The notes beneath the pieces were generated by a model, which made no database searches, was not told where the DNA came from, and worked only from the letters and a program-made list of their open reading frames with translations. The translations under genes and the position numbers were made by a program. A stretch of 64,000 bases of DNA from Amoebidium appalachense (taxonomy: Eukaryota > Ichthyosporea): positions 2,914,001 through 2,978,000 of the forward strand of contig CAVNZM010000016.1 in the NCBI GenBank assembly GCA_963693365.1, given 5' to 3'. Shown one piece after another: positions 12,210 through 32,137 of the stretch (positions are counted from its first letter, which is position 1; the number at the start of each line of letters is the position of its first letter).

Positions 12210-12247
12210 CGGACGTTTTGTTCTCGTTTCCGGAGAAGAAGAAATGA
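1725..12247 (+). CDS. TOM1-like VHS-GAT domain protein (14 exons, 456 aa)
   Basis: Endosomal adaptor of the TOM1/TOL family, which binds ubiquitinated cargo and acts before ESCRT. Exons read from splice sites: 1725-1776, 2734-2818, 3222-3297, 3956-4054, 4397-4511, 5870-6225, 6983-7015, 7667-7771, 8391-8469, 9156-9279, 10096-10181, 10684-10761, 11429-11473, 12210-12247. Phases match at every junction and total 1371 nt. The N-terminus MDIPEAFVFDTAIGGKI aligns without gaps to the TOM1 start. The VHS domain follows in exons 2-6 (EDWSLTLQICDLVSE, MLESLMANCGSRFHH, VADLKRKG then LIFP). The GAT helices are in exons 7-10 (VVPTEEQLAK, LLIVKGNVRMLTDLL, NRAMQQRVVELLDVV, AELLDINDKLLVGF). The C-terminal ADVLFSFPEKKK resembles the acidic-hydrophobic end of TOM1 (human length 492). 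Introns are 342 to 1358 bp and repeat-filled. The weakest calls are the donor at 1777 and the last two introns. Confidence 0.88.
1870..2535. repeat. Complementary purine and pyrimidine tracts in TOM1-like intron 1
   Basis: A G/GA tract (about 1878-2030) is followed by a C-rich tract (2149-2205) and a CT-rich tract (2390-2535). The G and C blocks could pair in the transcript. Confidence 0.8.
3364..3955. repeat. (CA)n, poly-G and (CA)n blocks in TOM1-like intron 3
   Basis: A (CA)n run at 3364-3418 precedes G tracts at 3539-3570 and 3668-3737. A CG/CA run at 3810-3954 ends directly in the CAG acceptor of exon 4, so the microsatellite forms the 3' end of the intron. Confidence 0.9.
4520..5200 (+). 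repeat. GTGTGGCT minisatellite at the donor end of TOM1-like intron 5
   Basis: Roughly 680 bp built from GTGTGGCTGTGTGG, GTGTGGGT and similar words start about 10 bp after the GTAGGT donor at 4512. All three forward frames stay open (VWLCGCVAV and shifts), a by-product of the repeat and not coding. Confidence 0.95.
5351..5869 (+). repeat. 36-bp minisatellite ending at TOM1-like exon 6 acceptor
   Basis: About 13 units of roughly 36 bp share ATATTCCCCCACCCG and TGACACATATATCC followed by TTGTG. The first unit (5351-5366) begins with a near copy of the real exon 6 start, CAGGGCTGATAT, and the array ends at the acceptor used at 5867-5869. The array therefore looks amplified from the splice-site region. 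Confidence 0.9.
6526..6897 (+). repeat. Tandem repeat of GTGGGTGCAAACAGTA in TOM1-like intron 6
   Basis: About 22 units of a 16-18 bp word, GTGGGTGCAAACAGTA with variants ATGGATGCATACAGTA and GTGAGTGAAAACATTA, fill 370 bp upstream of the 33-nt exon at 6983. Confidence 0.9.
7219..7606 (+). repeat. Four poly-T to poly-G modules in TOM1-like intron 7
   Basis: Four T-tracts abut G-tracts (around 7219-7256, 7330-7385, 7402-7446, 7528-7580), the middle two joined by the shared word GTCTTGCTT. A fifth T-tract ends the block. This intron is reversed relative to most others: CA/C-rich first, T/G-rich last. Confidence 0.9.
7817..8232 (+). repeat. TGTGCG minisatellite in TOM1-like intron 8
   Basis: A near-pure (GTGTGC)n array to about 8028 grades into GTGCGTGC and GCGC-rich variants. 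All frames stay open through it. Alternating purine-pyrimidine DNA of this kind can adopt the Z form. Confidence 0.9.
9063..9155 (+). repeat. (CA)n directly upstream of TOM1-like exon 10
   Basis: About 45 CA units end 5 bp before the TTACAG acceptor. The donor half of the same intron is GTG-rich. Confidence 0.9.
9590..9970 (+). repeat. GTGTGTTGGGTGTATGT minisatellite, TOM1-like intron 10
   Basis: About 18 copies of a 20-22 bp unit (GTGTGTTGGGTGTATGTGTA and GTGTGATGTGTGTTGGGT forms). It ends well before the acceptor at 10095. Confidence 0.85.
11055..11400 (+). repeat. 33-bp minisatellite in TOM1-like intron 12
   Basis: About ten copies of a 33-bp unit containing GGATGGGTGGTGCATTCATG and TGTCTGTGT. 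The unit length is a multiple of three, so frames stay open throughout; not coding. Confidence 0.9.
11800..11905 (+). repeat. 22-bp repeat carrying CCAAT boxes, TOM1-like intron 13
   Basis: Five units of CACAGGCACCAATCAGAGCA. Each holds a CCAAT word, the same motif that clusters at promoters elsewhere here. Its intronic position makes a promoter role uncertain. Confidence 0.75.
12137..12209 (+). repeat. (CA)n ending in the acceptor of the last TOM1-like exon
   Basis: About 36 CA units run directly into CAG at 12207-12209. A second (CA)n block (12341-12404) follows the stop codon. Confidence 0.9.
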
Positions 12248-12338
12248 CTGAACGGCCAAATGTGGTTGGGATGTTCACAGGCCAATGAATGAATGCCTTT
12301 AGTGTTAGGCAGGTTTTGGTTGTGATTAGTTGTGTGGG

Positions 12339-12407
<69 letters not shown>

Positions 12408-12671
12408 GCCCGCGCGCACGCACGCGCACACGCACACTGCGACACACGTGTGTGCTCACACATGCCACAACACGCACACACCTCCCACACATCACATGCC
12501 AGTGTATGATTATATCTCTGAATGATCGTGAGTGCATGCACGTATGTAGGCCTGAAGGAAGTGCTAGGCACCAACCAGTCGAGTACTGTATGCATGAAGG
12601 ATTCAGGGATGCAGATTTTTTGCAAATATCATTGGAGTCTCAACACTACAGGTCTGCATGTAGCCTCACTA

Positions 12672-12710
<39 letters not shown>

Positions 12711-13028
12711 CCCCCCCCCCCCCCCCCCCCCCCCGTCCTCCTCCTGTTTTTTGGCCTGTTGGTAGGTGGTAGGTTTAGCTTGCACCATGCAATGTTAGTT
12801 AGTCCCGGTGTGCACAGTTAGCCTTATTGCTATGTGAATATGGATATGAACAAGAACAAGAATATGGTTATCATTCGCATGCGAATATGAATGTGAATAC
12901 TATTGTGATTACTATTGTGGCGAGAAGAACTTGATACCAGATGCAGTGTTACATATTGACAATCTGGGCACCGTGGTGCATATAAACTACGAGGCACTGC
13001 TGCCAAGTGCAATTACATGCATTCCCCC

Positions 13029-13090
<62 letters not shown>

Positions 13091-13960
13091 ACACACACAT
13101 GCACGTACACACTCATACACCCACGGCCCAAGGCCCAAGGCCTGCTTGCACACGCAAAACACACCACAACACCACCTCCCCCCCGCATGCATGCCCCCGT
13201 AAACTTACCATGCAAGCTGCAACTGCATGGACGTGGGTATGTGGTTTTTTGCGCTTGTTGGCGTGATTCCTTAGGAACCCTGGGAAAGGCGCAGAAATAC
13301 GTGTACTGAGGTGCACAGCCCTCATTTCTCGGAAAGGCCGGGGCGGAGGGGTGTATGTGGTAGGTGGCTGGTGGTGGTGGCGGTTGGGGGAGGGTTCTTT
13401 TTTGGATCACCCGGGGATCGAGGGGTCTAGAGGGAGGGTGAGGGATGTGTTGTCAATTTTCGACAGACACACCGTCACTGCTCTTGCAAGAGGGTTGGTG
13501 ACCTCAGCAAGTTCGAACCCTGATGACGAGGGTTGGGCTGGTGTTTGGTTGGCCAGCTTAACCGTATTGTCCTTTGGCCAATCGTAACGGACAGTTTCTT
13601 AATGCTTTCGTAACGGGAGAGGTTCTTGGGGATCTGCAAGCCCAGCTAAAAACGCCCCTCCAGTCACAAAACTCAAAATACCCTTTTTAACAAATTAAGT
13701 ATCGCAAAATTACAAGCCCTGGACACTTGTCGGGGCCCGATATTGCTCATGAGAAGCGCTGTAGATATGTTCTTGAACAGAAATATTGAAAAAATTAGGT
13801 ACAGTTAGATATTAGGGGGCCTTAAAGCGTTTTTAATGCTATACATCTGATACGAAAGCTGTTACGACGGCACCCTAACCTTATTCGTATTGGGGTCTTT
13901 CGTTAATCGTAATCACGACGATTTTTTTTCGCAATCCCCCCCCTGCTGATGACTTAGCCA
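12248..13960. other. Intergenic between TOM1-like gene and ALG10
   Basis: Holds (CA)n at 12341-12404, a CT run at 12677-12706, poly-C at 12710-12734 and 13028-13076, and otherwise ordinary sequence. I see no convincing exon. The 13600-13930 stretch is unique and AT-balanced. Confidence 0.5.
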
Positions 13961-14047
13961 CATCCAATCAACATCTTTACATATTTACCGCATATGGTTT
14001 GTCTGCACTCTTTCTATTGGTCATTCTGGCGCCGGGGTGGTATAAAT
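13961..14047 (+). promoter_or_regulatory. Promoter of ALG10: CCAAT boxes and TATA box
   Basis: CCAAT on the plus strand at 13963-13967 and inverted (ATTGG) at 14016-14020 precede TATAAAT at 14041-14047. The coding ATG lies about 440 bp downstream behind a CA-rich leader, which may be long or contain a 5'UTR intron. Confidence 0.6.
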
Positions 14048-14482
14048 TTCCAACCGCTTGGGTTTCTTCGGCACACACCTCACGGAACACAGGTGCCAGA
14101 ATTAGAACAGTTTAGTGCCAGTGGCCGAGCAAACCTTCCAACTCATAGCCCGACACACACGCACGCACACACGCACGCACACGCAAACACTCAGACATAC
14201 ACGCTCACATATGCGCATGCTTGCATGCAGGCGTGCACACCCACAGGCAGACACTGCGCCCGCACACAGAAAGGCATCCCCACTGCAGATACGCACACTC
14301 ACACTCACAGGCACAGGCACAGGCACACGCACACACACACGCACACACGCGAGCAAGACACACACACACACACTCACAGACACAGACACGCGCGCGCGCA
14401 CACACACACATACACGCACACGCACATACACACACAGACACACACGCGCACGCACACAGACACACACACACACACACACACC

Positions 14483-22260
<7,778 letters not shown>

Positions 22261-22589
22261 GGGGGTATGTCTGGCAGGGTATAGGTGCAGGTGAGATACC
22301 GGTGAATGCTTGTGACACAGCACAAGGGTGGTAACGACAGAGCACATAAACATGGACACAATTAAGTAACTGAAACTTAGGTGCTACGGTTTGAGCGAAA
22401 GGCCTTTGGTTTGTGTATGCATGAATAGTTTGAATCCGGGTTGTGTTTCGGTGGCTCTGGTTAAGAATGGTGTCATATTCCTTATAATTGTTTGGTACAC
22501 TGAATTCAAAAACCATTTGTGTTGTGTTGTTCCTGTCCATGATGCTCGTACTAGCGGATAGGATGATTCATCTCTGCAGGCCAGAGACA

Positions 22590-22624
22590 AATAAAATGTG
22601 TAGATATCATTTGGACCAATAAAA
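22590..22624 (+). terminator. Poly(A) signals of ALG10
   Basis: AATAAA at 22590-22595 and 22619-22624, about 330-365 bp after the ALG10 stop. Confidence 0.5.
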
Positions 22625-24520
22625 CGTACATTGCACAAAATATGCCCACACATTTATGAGTGGCACTGCCTCATAGGAATGTCGACCCGTGCATGTGTGT
22701 GTGTGTGTGTGTGTGTGTGCACCAGGGTGTGATATTTGTTTCTATGTGCCTGCCAAACAGTGGGGGTACATGATCTGCCATGTCATAGTACACGTGTACA
22801 ACACCGGCCTCGCTGCCTGTTTGAATCTGGACCGATGGTGTGTGTGTGCTGGAAATCCTATATCATCTCGAACTGGAGGGGAAGCAGACCGGGTGGGAAG
22901 GAGCCTCGGATCATAATAAGCTTTGAAGATCCGGTGCCAACTGATGATAGACTTAGCACTAACCCCCTCCTCCCCCCTCCTCCCCCTCCCCCCCCCCCCC
23001 CCCTCCTCCTCCTCCCGACGGGCCCGGGGGCCCGGAGATATACATAGGTGATGAAAAAAGTTTAATTGTGACGTGACAATGAGTGATTACCGATCGCGAT
23101 GGAAAAATGCTCAGGACTTTTGAAGTATGGTCGTTTGGCACTAGGGCTCAGTCTAGTGGAGTGTGGCTATATTATAATATGTTTTTGCATTATAACGTTG
23201 TATGCACATGCAGTCTCACAAGAACCCTCACTAAACCCCCCTCAACCCCCCCCCCTCCCCTCCCCTCTCGGCCCCACCCCCCATGTGCACCAACCGCCCA
23301 CATGCACACACATACGCCCACACACGCACATCCCCACCCACCCACCCTTCCCCAGCCAGCGGAGCCGGGTAGTGGTCTTCACCTCCCCCCCTCCCCCCCC
23401 CCCCTCCCCTCCTCCCCCTCCCCCTCCCTCCGGCCCCCCCTTCCCCCAGGTCATTACATGCAATGATTGTACATAGAACACTGGCTCCCGGTTTCAAAAC
23501 CAAATAATAAAGACCCAACGTTACGCAACCTTTATCATAAGTCCATTAACACGGTGAGTCAGGCCCTCCCCCCAAGGACCCGGGTTCAATTTGCAAATAG
23601 GTTTTTTTTTCCAATCAATACCCCTGGCCCGTGCACATGTCGACGTCAGTGAGTAATCTGGTTTGTGGGACACTGCGACATGCATGTCAGTAGTACTACG
23701 TGCACGTGCATGCAGTAGATAAATTATTACTGATTGAATAGATGGATATTAGTATTAGAGTGTGTGTGTGCAGGTGCATGCAGGGTACCGGGGCAGAATG
23801 TTGCGGGCATCAACAGCTGCCACTGCCCAGCTTGCCATCCATGGCTTCCAGCGCCCTGCCCGGGCTACGGTGGAATTTGTCAACTTGCAACTCAGGGAGC
23901 CTGCGGTTTGCAATGCCACCGCACCGGACCGTCTGCACGTGTGCAATTAAGGGTCATGATCAGAGGATGGCGTTTCCGGTGCCCCGCGGTCTCGTGCCAC
24001 AACACAAAGACCGGATAAAGGTGCACTGTCTGGCCCTACAGGTCGTGCTCTGTCTACAGGCACTGTGGGCTACGTGACGGGCTGTAGTTGCAAGATGGTC
24101 AAGGGTTTGGTGGTCATTATTGTTTCTTTCTTATGTGCCTACTCGGTGGCCTGTCGGTGCGCGGGCGCTCATGGAAGGTCATTGGCGGATCTGAGACCCG
24201 TGACTTGCGGAATTCATCCAATCAGTAATCGACTTGAAGGAACAACCAACCAAATCGAGCCGGCTGTGGCCCGGGCTGGGCGGGGGCTACCCCCGAGTTG
24301 CTGCAGTCTAGGGGGGACATTTTCTTTCGAAGGTCTTGCCACTTTGAAGCCGCCATTTTTCATTTCTTCAGCAGAACAGGCTATATTTTGTTTTACAAGA
24401 GTAGTTAAAATTCGCAAGTACACCTGGTACGTATCCCGCATGTGTTGATGATTTTCTGCAACTTAGCGAGCACAACCGTTTTCAGCACCGCGAGCTTGAG
24501 TTTAGGCAGACCACGTCATT
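22625..24520. other. Intergenic region with weak ORFs only
   Basis: Contains (GT)n at 22695-22719, C-rich tracts at 22965-23015 and 23240-23450, and AATAAA at 23506. Two small ORFs are noted but unproven: 23762-23950 (62 aa, arginine/alanine-rich) and one starting at 24094 whose first 20 residues look like a signal peptide. The second overlaps the promoter region of the next gene. Confidence 0.4.
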
Positions 24521-24530
24521 CTTTTTCAAA

Positions 24531-24686
24531 GCCAATCAAATGATTTCTTATCTTCGCACTCTTGGCAGGGGTTGGCGGCTCTCTACACATAAACAGAAAA
24601 CGATTGGCTCTCAGAGGTTAGCAATAAGTTATCACAAATACTTCGTTTTGATTGGGGGATAGCAGTAGTCCGAAAAACTATATAAA
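24531..24686 (+). promoter_or_regulatory. TATA and CCAAT promoter of the amino acid transporter gene
   Basis: CCAAT at 24533, inverted CCAAT (ATTGG) near 24603 and 24650, and TATATAAA at 24679-24686. The expected start of transcription near 24710 gives a 5'UTR of about 215 nt before the ATG at 24926. Confidence 0.75.
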
Positions 24687-24925
24687 GCCGTCACCAAGTC
24701 GGTGATCCAAACATTCGCAACAATCATTAATCACCTCTCGGTACAAAACGATAACTATACATAAATAAACAGGCGCTGAAAGGAAAACCAATCAAAGTGA
24801 AAATAGAGGAAAGAAAAAATAAAAGAAGCATAACAGCACATAAAGAGAACTGCCAAGGAATAGAATCAATCAGACGACCCGTAACTTTTCCAACACAGTA
24901 CAAACAGTAACAAAGACCGAGGAAA

Positions 24926-26551
24926 ATGGATCGTACCGGTCGTACCCAATTGCAACCACCCACAGACATTGTAGTCACCCCCAGTCAACATGCCTGCGAC
25001 GTTACAGTGCCCGCAACTATGCGCGTCGACTGCCACAGCCACAGCGCAGATAACAACAACACAGCACCCAATAGCGGCACTGCATGCCACACACTCAGTC
25101 TCACGACGGACAGCAAGAAGACTAAGCAGAGCACTAGCACGGTGGACCGCACAGAGTACAAGGATGCACAGACCCTCGACTCTAACTCAGTGTGCGAGTC
25201 AGAGGATGCCAGTGCCGTGCCCAGCCGGCGCAATGCCGGCTGGTTTGGCAGCACCATGAACCTCATCAACTGCACCATCGGCGCAGGCGTGCTCGGCTTC
25301 CCTGCAGGGTTTGCGCTCAGCGGCTGGCTGCTGGGGGTGGTGTTTGTGCTGGCCATGGCCGCCATGGCGGGCTTTGGCATGCACCTGCTGGCAAAGTGCG
25401 CACACAGAATGGGCGGTGAGCACACGTCCTACGGCGCACTGGCATCACGCACGTGCGGCAGACTAGCGCCCATCGTGGACTTCATGGTTGTGATGATGTG
25501 CTTTGGCACGGGCACGGCCTATCTGATTATCCAGGGCGACCTGCTGCCCGACGTGTACCTCTACGCCATTGGCCAGTCTGCATCGGACCACGTGCTGGCC
25601 AGCCGCTACTTCTGGATCAGTGCAGGGTTTGTGCTTGTGGCCGTACCCCTACAGTGCATGAGGAACATCGACAAGCTCAGCTACACCTCGTTGGCCGCCC
25701 TGCTGTGTGTGCTCTACGTCATGGTCGTGCTGGTGCTCTTCTACGCCAGCCCCTCCGCTTCCTTCGACCCCTGCGGCGGCCTGCCCTGTGCCCCCGTGGA
25801 GGTTGTGGCAGCCACCGGATCGCTGATGGATGCACTGCGGTCCATGCCTGTGTTTGTGTTTGCGCTGGCGCCCCACATGAGTGTGTTCCTCATCTACAAC
25901 GAGATCAAGAGGGCATCGGTGGCCACCATGAACAGCATCCTGCTGCCCACACAGCTGGTGGTCACCTCCCTGTACGTGGTCTTTGGCCTGTTTGGCTACC
26001 TGACCTACGGGCCCAGTGTGTCCAGCAACATCCTCATGAACTACCCCCGCAACATGTTCACCACCATTGCAAGGGTGGGCATCAGCTTTGTCGTGGCCGT
26101 GTCCTACCCCCTCATGATGCACTCGGCTAGAGATGCCCTCGTGCACAGCCTCTGCTCGCTCTACAAGGGCACTGGGCGGCGTGCATGGGCCGAGGTGGGC
26201 AGCAGGCAGCACACCGTCACCTACTGGTCTGCCAATGCACTGCTGCTGGCTGCATCGTATGTGGTGGCCATGCTGGTCACTGACCTGGGCATAGTGTTCT
26301 CGGTGGTGGGGGCCACGGCCGCTAACATGCTTGCATTCATCCTGCCTGGTGTGTGCTACTGGCGCCTGTTTGTGTGCACACAGAGTGAGAGTGTGCTGGT
26401 CGACGATGCGGAGTTGGGCCGGTGTGATGCCGGCCAATCAGATGCGGCAAAGGTCACACCACAGGACCAAATTAGGAAGTGGGGCTCGGTGGTGCTGGTG
26501 GTGTTTGGAGTCGTCTTTATGCCCGTGTCCCTGGCGCTCATTTTTGTTTAG
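24926..26551 (+). CDS. AAAP / SLC38-type amino acid transporter (541 aa, intronless)
   Basis: Predicted membrane amino acid transporter of the amino acid/auxin permease family. The first 105 residues are hydrophilic and Ser/Thr-rich. Then comes the family's first helix, GWFGSTMNLINCTIGAGVLG followed by FPAGFALSGW, with its glycine-rich turn. About eleven hydrophobic segments follow, including the HMSVFLIYNEI block typical of SLC38/AVT proteins near residue 317. The protein ends with a last helix and FV. The ATG has a purine-rich context and lies downstream of a TATA promoter. An AATAAA occurs at 26840. It is the only large uninterrupted gene in the window, in contrast to its intron-rich neighbours. 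Whether it sits in the plasma, vacuolar or lysosomal membrane and which amino acids it moves cannot be told from sequence. The stop codon is TAG, so UAG works as a stop here. Confidence 0.93.
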   Translation: MDRTGRTQLQPPTDIVVTPSQHACDVTVPATMRVDCHSHSADNNNTAPNSGTACHTLSLTTDSKKTKQSTSTVDRTEYKDAQTLDSNSVCESEDASAVPSRRNAGWFGSTMNLINCTIGAGVLGFPAGFALSGWLLGVVFVLAMAAMAGFGMHLLAKCAHRMGGEHTSYGALASRTCGRLAPIVDFMVVMMCFGTGTAYLIIQGDLLPDVYLYAIGQSASDHVLASRYFWISAGFVLVAVPLQCMRNIDKLSYTSLAALLCVLYVMVVLVLFYASPSASFDPCGGLPCAPVEVVAATGSLMDALRSMPVFVFALAPHMSVFLIYNEIKRASVATMNSILLPTQLVVTSLYVVFGLFGYLTYGPSVSSNILMNYPRNMFTTIARVGISFVVAVSYPLMMHSARDALVHSLCSLYKGTGRRAWAEVGSRQHTVTYWSANALLLAASYVVAMLVTDLGIVFSVVGATAANMLAFILPGVCYWRLFVCTQSESVLVDDAELGRCDAGQSDAAKVTPQDQIRKWGSVVLVVFGVVFMPVSLALIFV

Positions 26552-26839
26552 AGCCCAGTTCGTAACTTTGCTGCCAAAATGCAATGCTGAAATAATGCTC
26601 GTATGTGCTTCAATCAGTCGTAGGTCTAAATTGGATGCTCTCCTTACAGTCTGCACGTGAACCCGGTCTTGAAACCGTGGGCATACGATTCTCCTAGGAT
26701 AACAAGTTGTAATGAATGGGGAGTCCGTCTATGATCCCCAAGCATTGACTCCACCACGTATTGTAATTTTTCCATGTGGCTGTGCCGATGTGCCCTTTGG
26801 GCCGCATGTTTGTGTGCAAACAGTGTGGCCTGTGTGCGC

Positions 26840-26845
26840 AATAAA
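26840..26845 (+). terminator. Poly(A) signal of the transporter gene
   Basis: AATAAA about 290 bp after the stop codon. Confidence 0.5.
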
Positions 26846-26849
26846 TTTA

Positions 26850-28730
<1,881 letters not shown>

Positions 28731-29710
28731 CTTTGGCTCTATCGGATGGTCTGTCTTTATCGTTCAAACAGCAGCTATGGTCGTGCCTCCCTAGTCACGG
28801 CACTCTGGTGGTCTGGCTGGCAGTTCTGCTAGCCCACATGGCCGTGTCCATGTGCATGCCTGCATGTGTGCATGCCTGCATGTGTGCATGCCTGCATGTG
28901 TGCATGGCATGTGTGTGTGTGCTTGCCCGCATGTGTGCATGGCGTGTCTAGCTACTAAGCGCGTATGTGCTAGTGAGGAGCATGACTGTGCCCCTTCAGG
29001 TAGATGGCATCTGTGCCGTAGCATAGTGACCTCACGGCAGGCAGGCGGATGGTCCACACATGTGTGGCTGGCCTGCAGGGTGCACACAGGGTGGAAGGTG
29101 CCAGATGGGTGCACTGGGCACTAAGTGGGGCACTGCCTGCATGATATGGAGGGTGTGCCTATCGGCCATGGGCGGGGCTGCATATGTCTACGCATGTGGG
29201 GTCATGGCTACAGGCATGGGCACATGCTTGGGTGTCCCTCCTTTTACTGCCCCATCATGGTGCTCCTTTTTAGGGTTAGGGGCAGACGGGCACAAGTAGG
29301 GAAGGCAGGGTCACAGGTTGCTATAGGGCAACATGTGCACATGCACCGGCCAACCACACAGATAGGCTGTGTGGTACCTATTACACATGAGCTGTGTGGT
29401 ACCTATTGCACATGGGCTGTGTGGTACCTATTGCACATGGGCTGTGTGGTACCTATTGCACATGGGCTGATGGCTGAGTGCCTTTTTCATGCTTGGGGTC
29501 ATGTGCATGATAAGAATGGGTTTGCCACCACGGCCACACAGTCACCACAGGGCATCAGCACGATGGTGGTGGATACACACCACTGCCCCCGGGCCTAATA
29601 GAAAACACACACCTATACCTGATTGGCCATGGTCTAACATCAGCACACCTGGTTCCCCACATATCCACATTGGCATATCGACGGGCCCCCTAGGAAACAC
29701 GCGTATATTA
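28731..29710. other. Possible unrecognised exons among short tandem repeats
   Basis: Non-repetitive stretches at 28740-28850, 28960-29130 and 29470-29600 have open frames and plausible splice-like edges, for example CACACAG at 29536-29542 followed by an ORF to TAA at 29596. None gives a recognisable peptide. Short repeats occur at 28852-28905 (GCATGCCTGCATGTGT) and 29367-29470 (four copies of TGTGTGGTACCTATT plus CACATGGGC). Confidence 0.25.
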
Positions 29711-29712
29711 TG

Positions 29713-29774
<62 letters not shown>

Positions 29775-29792
29775 TTCACAATTTCATGCACT

Positions 29793-29845
<53 letters not shown>

Positions 29846-29905
29846 TGCACAATTTCATGCACAGGCACAGGCACAGGCACAGGCACGTGCACAATTTCAT
29901 GCACT

Positions 29906-29946
<41 letters not shown>

Positions 29947-29964
29947 TGCAAAATTTCATGCACT

Positions 29965-30000
<36 letters not shown>

Positions 30001-30010
30001 CACAGGCACA

Positions 30011-30057
<47 letters not shown>

Positions 30058-30058
30058 C
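29711..30058 (+). repeat. (CAGGCA)n array with interleaved spacer word
   Basis: Hexamer CAGGCA blocks of 4-9 copies are separated three times by a spacer reading CGTGCACAATTTCATGCA, with or without CTGCA. This makes a higher-order repeat of uneven period. Confidence 0.9.
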
Positions 30059-31155
30059 GGCATCCAATTGAACAGATAAGCATACTAACCACACCAACGT
30101 GCAAACACATGGTGGTGCATGTGCTCGTGTGTCTGCAACGTGCGCACAAATAAACCTAGGCCTGCAGGCGAATTTACACCCTCTATACACGGGTCGTGCA
30201 TAAGCGCACACCACATGCATACAGGCATACCACACAACATTGACCACACACACCGGTATATATAACGCACCAACCCTGCCACCCAGCCTTGCCATACACA
30301 CCCACGGCCTGGACCAGACTCACACACAACCCCACCCGTACCCCAATTTTAGCACACACCACGCCCTTAACCCCGCCCCCCAGCCCAAAGAATTTATCTG
30401 TCATACCTACCGCTCCCCGCACACATATCCACCCAGCAAGCACACACACACGCACATCCCCCCCCTCCACCCCCCTGCCATACACGCACACACAACCACC
30501 ACCACCCTTCCCACCCACCCACACCCGTACAGCCACTGTAACAATGTATAATACCCTATGGCATGCGTACCCGGCACACACACCAACAAGCATGCACTCA
30601 CACAGTCACCCAACACACACATGCACGCACCTCTTGGCATGGTGCACACAGTGGTTTGCATACCTACCCAGGCAGCACGATGTGGCCGGTAGTGTTTTGA
30701 CCCAATCATCATGTGCACACCCATGCCTGGCCACCACCCACTGACAAGCCATGGCTCACCCTGCGGCTGTGCCCTGCACCACCTATCCATGGCCCCAGGT
30801 GCGCACGGCTTTAGTAGTAGCACACGACAGAGTGCACTGCCTGCCTGCCCCCCTGTCTCCCCTACCCCTTTGCCTCATTGCCCCACACAACACATGTGCC
30901 CTTATGATGTCTGCATGCAGCACTAGGCAGCCATGCATCCATTTACTCAAATAACATGCTACCTAAGGCCCAATAACAGCCCAAATGGGGACTTGAGCAA
31001 ACAGAAAAAAATAAAAAATAAAATAAAAAGCTACAGTATGACAATACACATGTCCTCTGGCTTATATGGCATATATGGGGACATGACATGCACTATTTGT
31101 TTGCAGCCACTGGCTGTCCCACTGCACTCACACGGTGTTGACATATACCGGCTAC
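30059..31155. other. CA-rich intergenic stretch without a clear gene
   Basis: Composition is C/A-rich with no long tandem array. An ORF start at 30751 (MAHPAAVPCTTYPWPQ then a GTGCGC donor-like site) is possible but unsupported. A-rich DNA at 31000-31030 could mark a transcript end. Confidence 0.3.
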
Positions 31156-31157
31156 AT

Positions 31158-31167
31158 CCATGTGTGT

Positions 31168-31240
<73 letters not shown>
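31158..31240 (+). repeat. (GT)n just downstream of the SPF27-like stop
   Basis: About 40 GT units lie 10 bp beyond the stop codon of the minus-strand gene, so its 3'UTR begins with (CA)n. Confidence 0.9.
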
Positions 31241-31241
<1 letters not shown>

Positions 31242-31250
31242 ATGCACGTG

Positions 31251-31638
31251 CTATTGCTGCACCCTTAGTTTGCTAATGAAGTCCAGTGCATCTGCATGTT
31301 TGTCGTTGATGCGTGCCTCGTCCTTGGCCTTCCTCTCTGTTCTCTTCTTTCTGTTTCTCTTGTTGACCTTCTGATGCTGCTGGCTGCATTCAAGCTCCTC
31401 CCTACCCATCTACCGACCCAACCCCCGTCAGCATACCCACAACACACCTATGCCCACCCAGACATCACATTATCTTTCATGTGACTTTGCCCAGGCAGCA
31501 GAAAGGGGGGGAGGGGGGAGGGGGGAGGGGGGGGGGGGGGGGTATATAGGGATCGCCATGTTGTAGGTGGGGGGCAGCCTGCTGGCAATGCCAGGCATGC
31601 AGTGCACCACAACCACCCACACACATGCACGTGCTTCA

Positions 31639-31695
<57 letters not shown>

Positions 31696-32106
31696 CATGC
31701 CTGCATACATGCGTCACACACAGGCAGGCATGCACGTGCTTCACACACACACAGGCAGGCATGCAGGCGTGATGGTGGTGCATCACAGACACACACAGGC
31801 ATGCACGTGCATCACACGCACACACACAGGCAGGCATGCACGTGCATCACACACACACACACAGGCAGGCATGCACGTGCATCACACACACACACACAGG
31901 CAAGCATGCACGTGCATCACACACACACAGGCAGGCATGCACGTGCATCACACACACACACAGGCAGGCATGCACGTGCATGCCTGTTGCACGTGCATGG
32001 CCCACCTCTGCTGCCGGCCATGTAATCTGCAGTTGCTCAGCCATGCGCATCCCTGCCCCCTGCAATCAGTACCCCATGTGCGCCCAGGGCCCCATGCCCT
32101 CACATA

Positions 32107-32137
<31 letters not shown>

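Noticed and set aside
13500-13560. tRNA B-box-like GTTCGAACCC
   Set aside because: No A box or cloverleaf around it; similar lone matches at 21345, 46480 and 50455 also lack a tRNA fold.
23762-24448. Two small plus ORFs upstream of the transporter
   Set aside because: No family, no poly(A) or promoter of their own, and the second overlaps the transporter's CCAAT region.
25453-26437. Long ORFs in other frames of the transporter gene
   Set aside because: Shadows of a high-GC third-position gene; they lack hydrophobic segments or known motifs.
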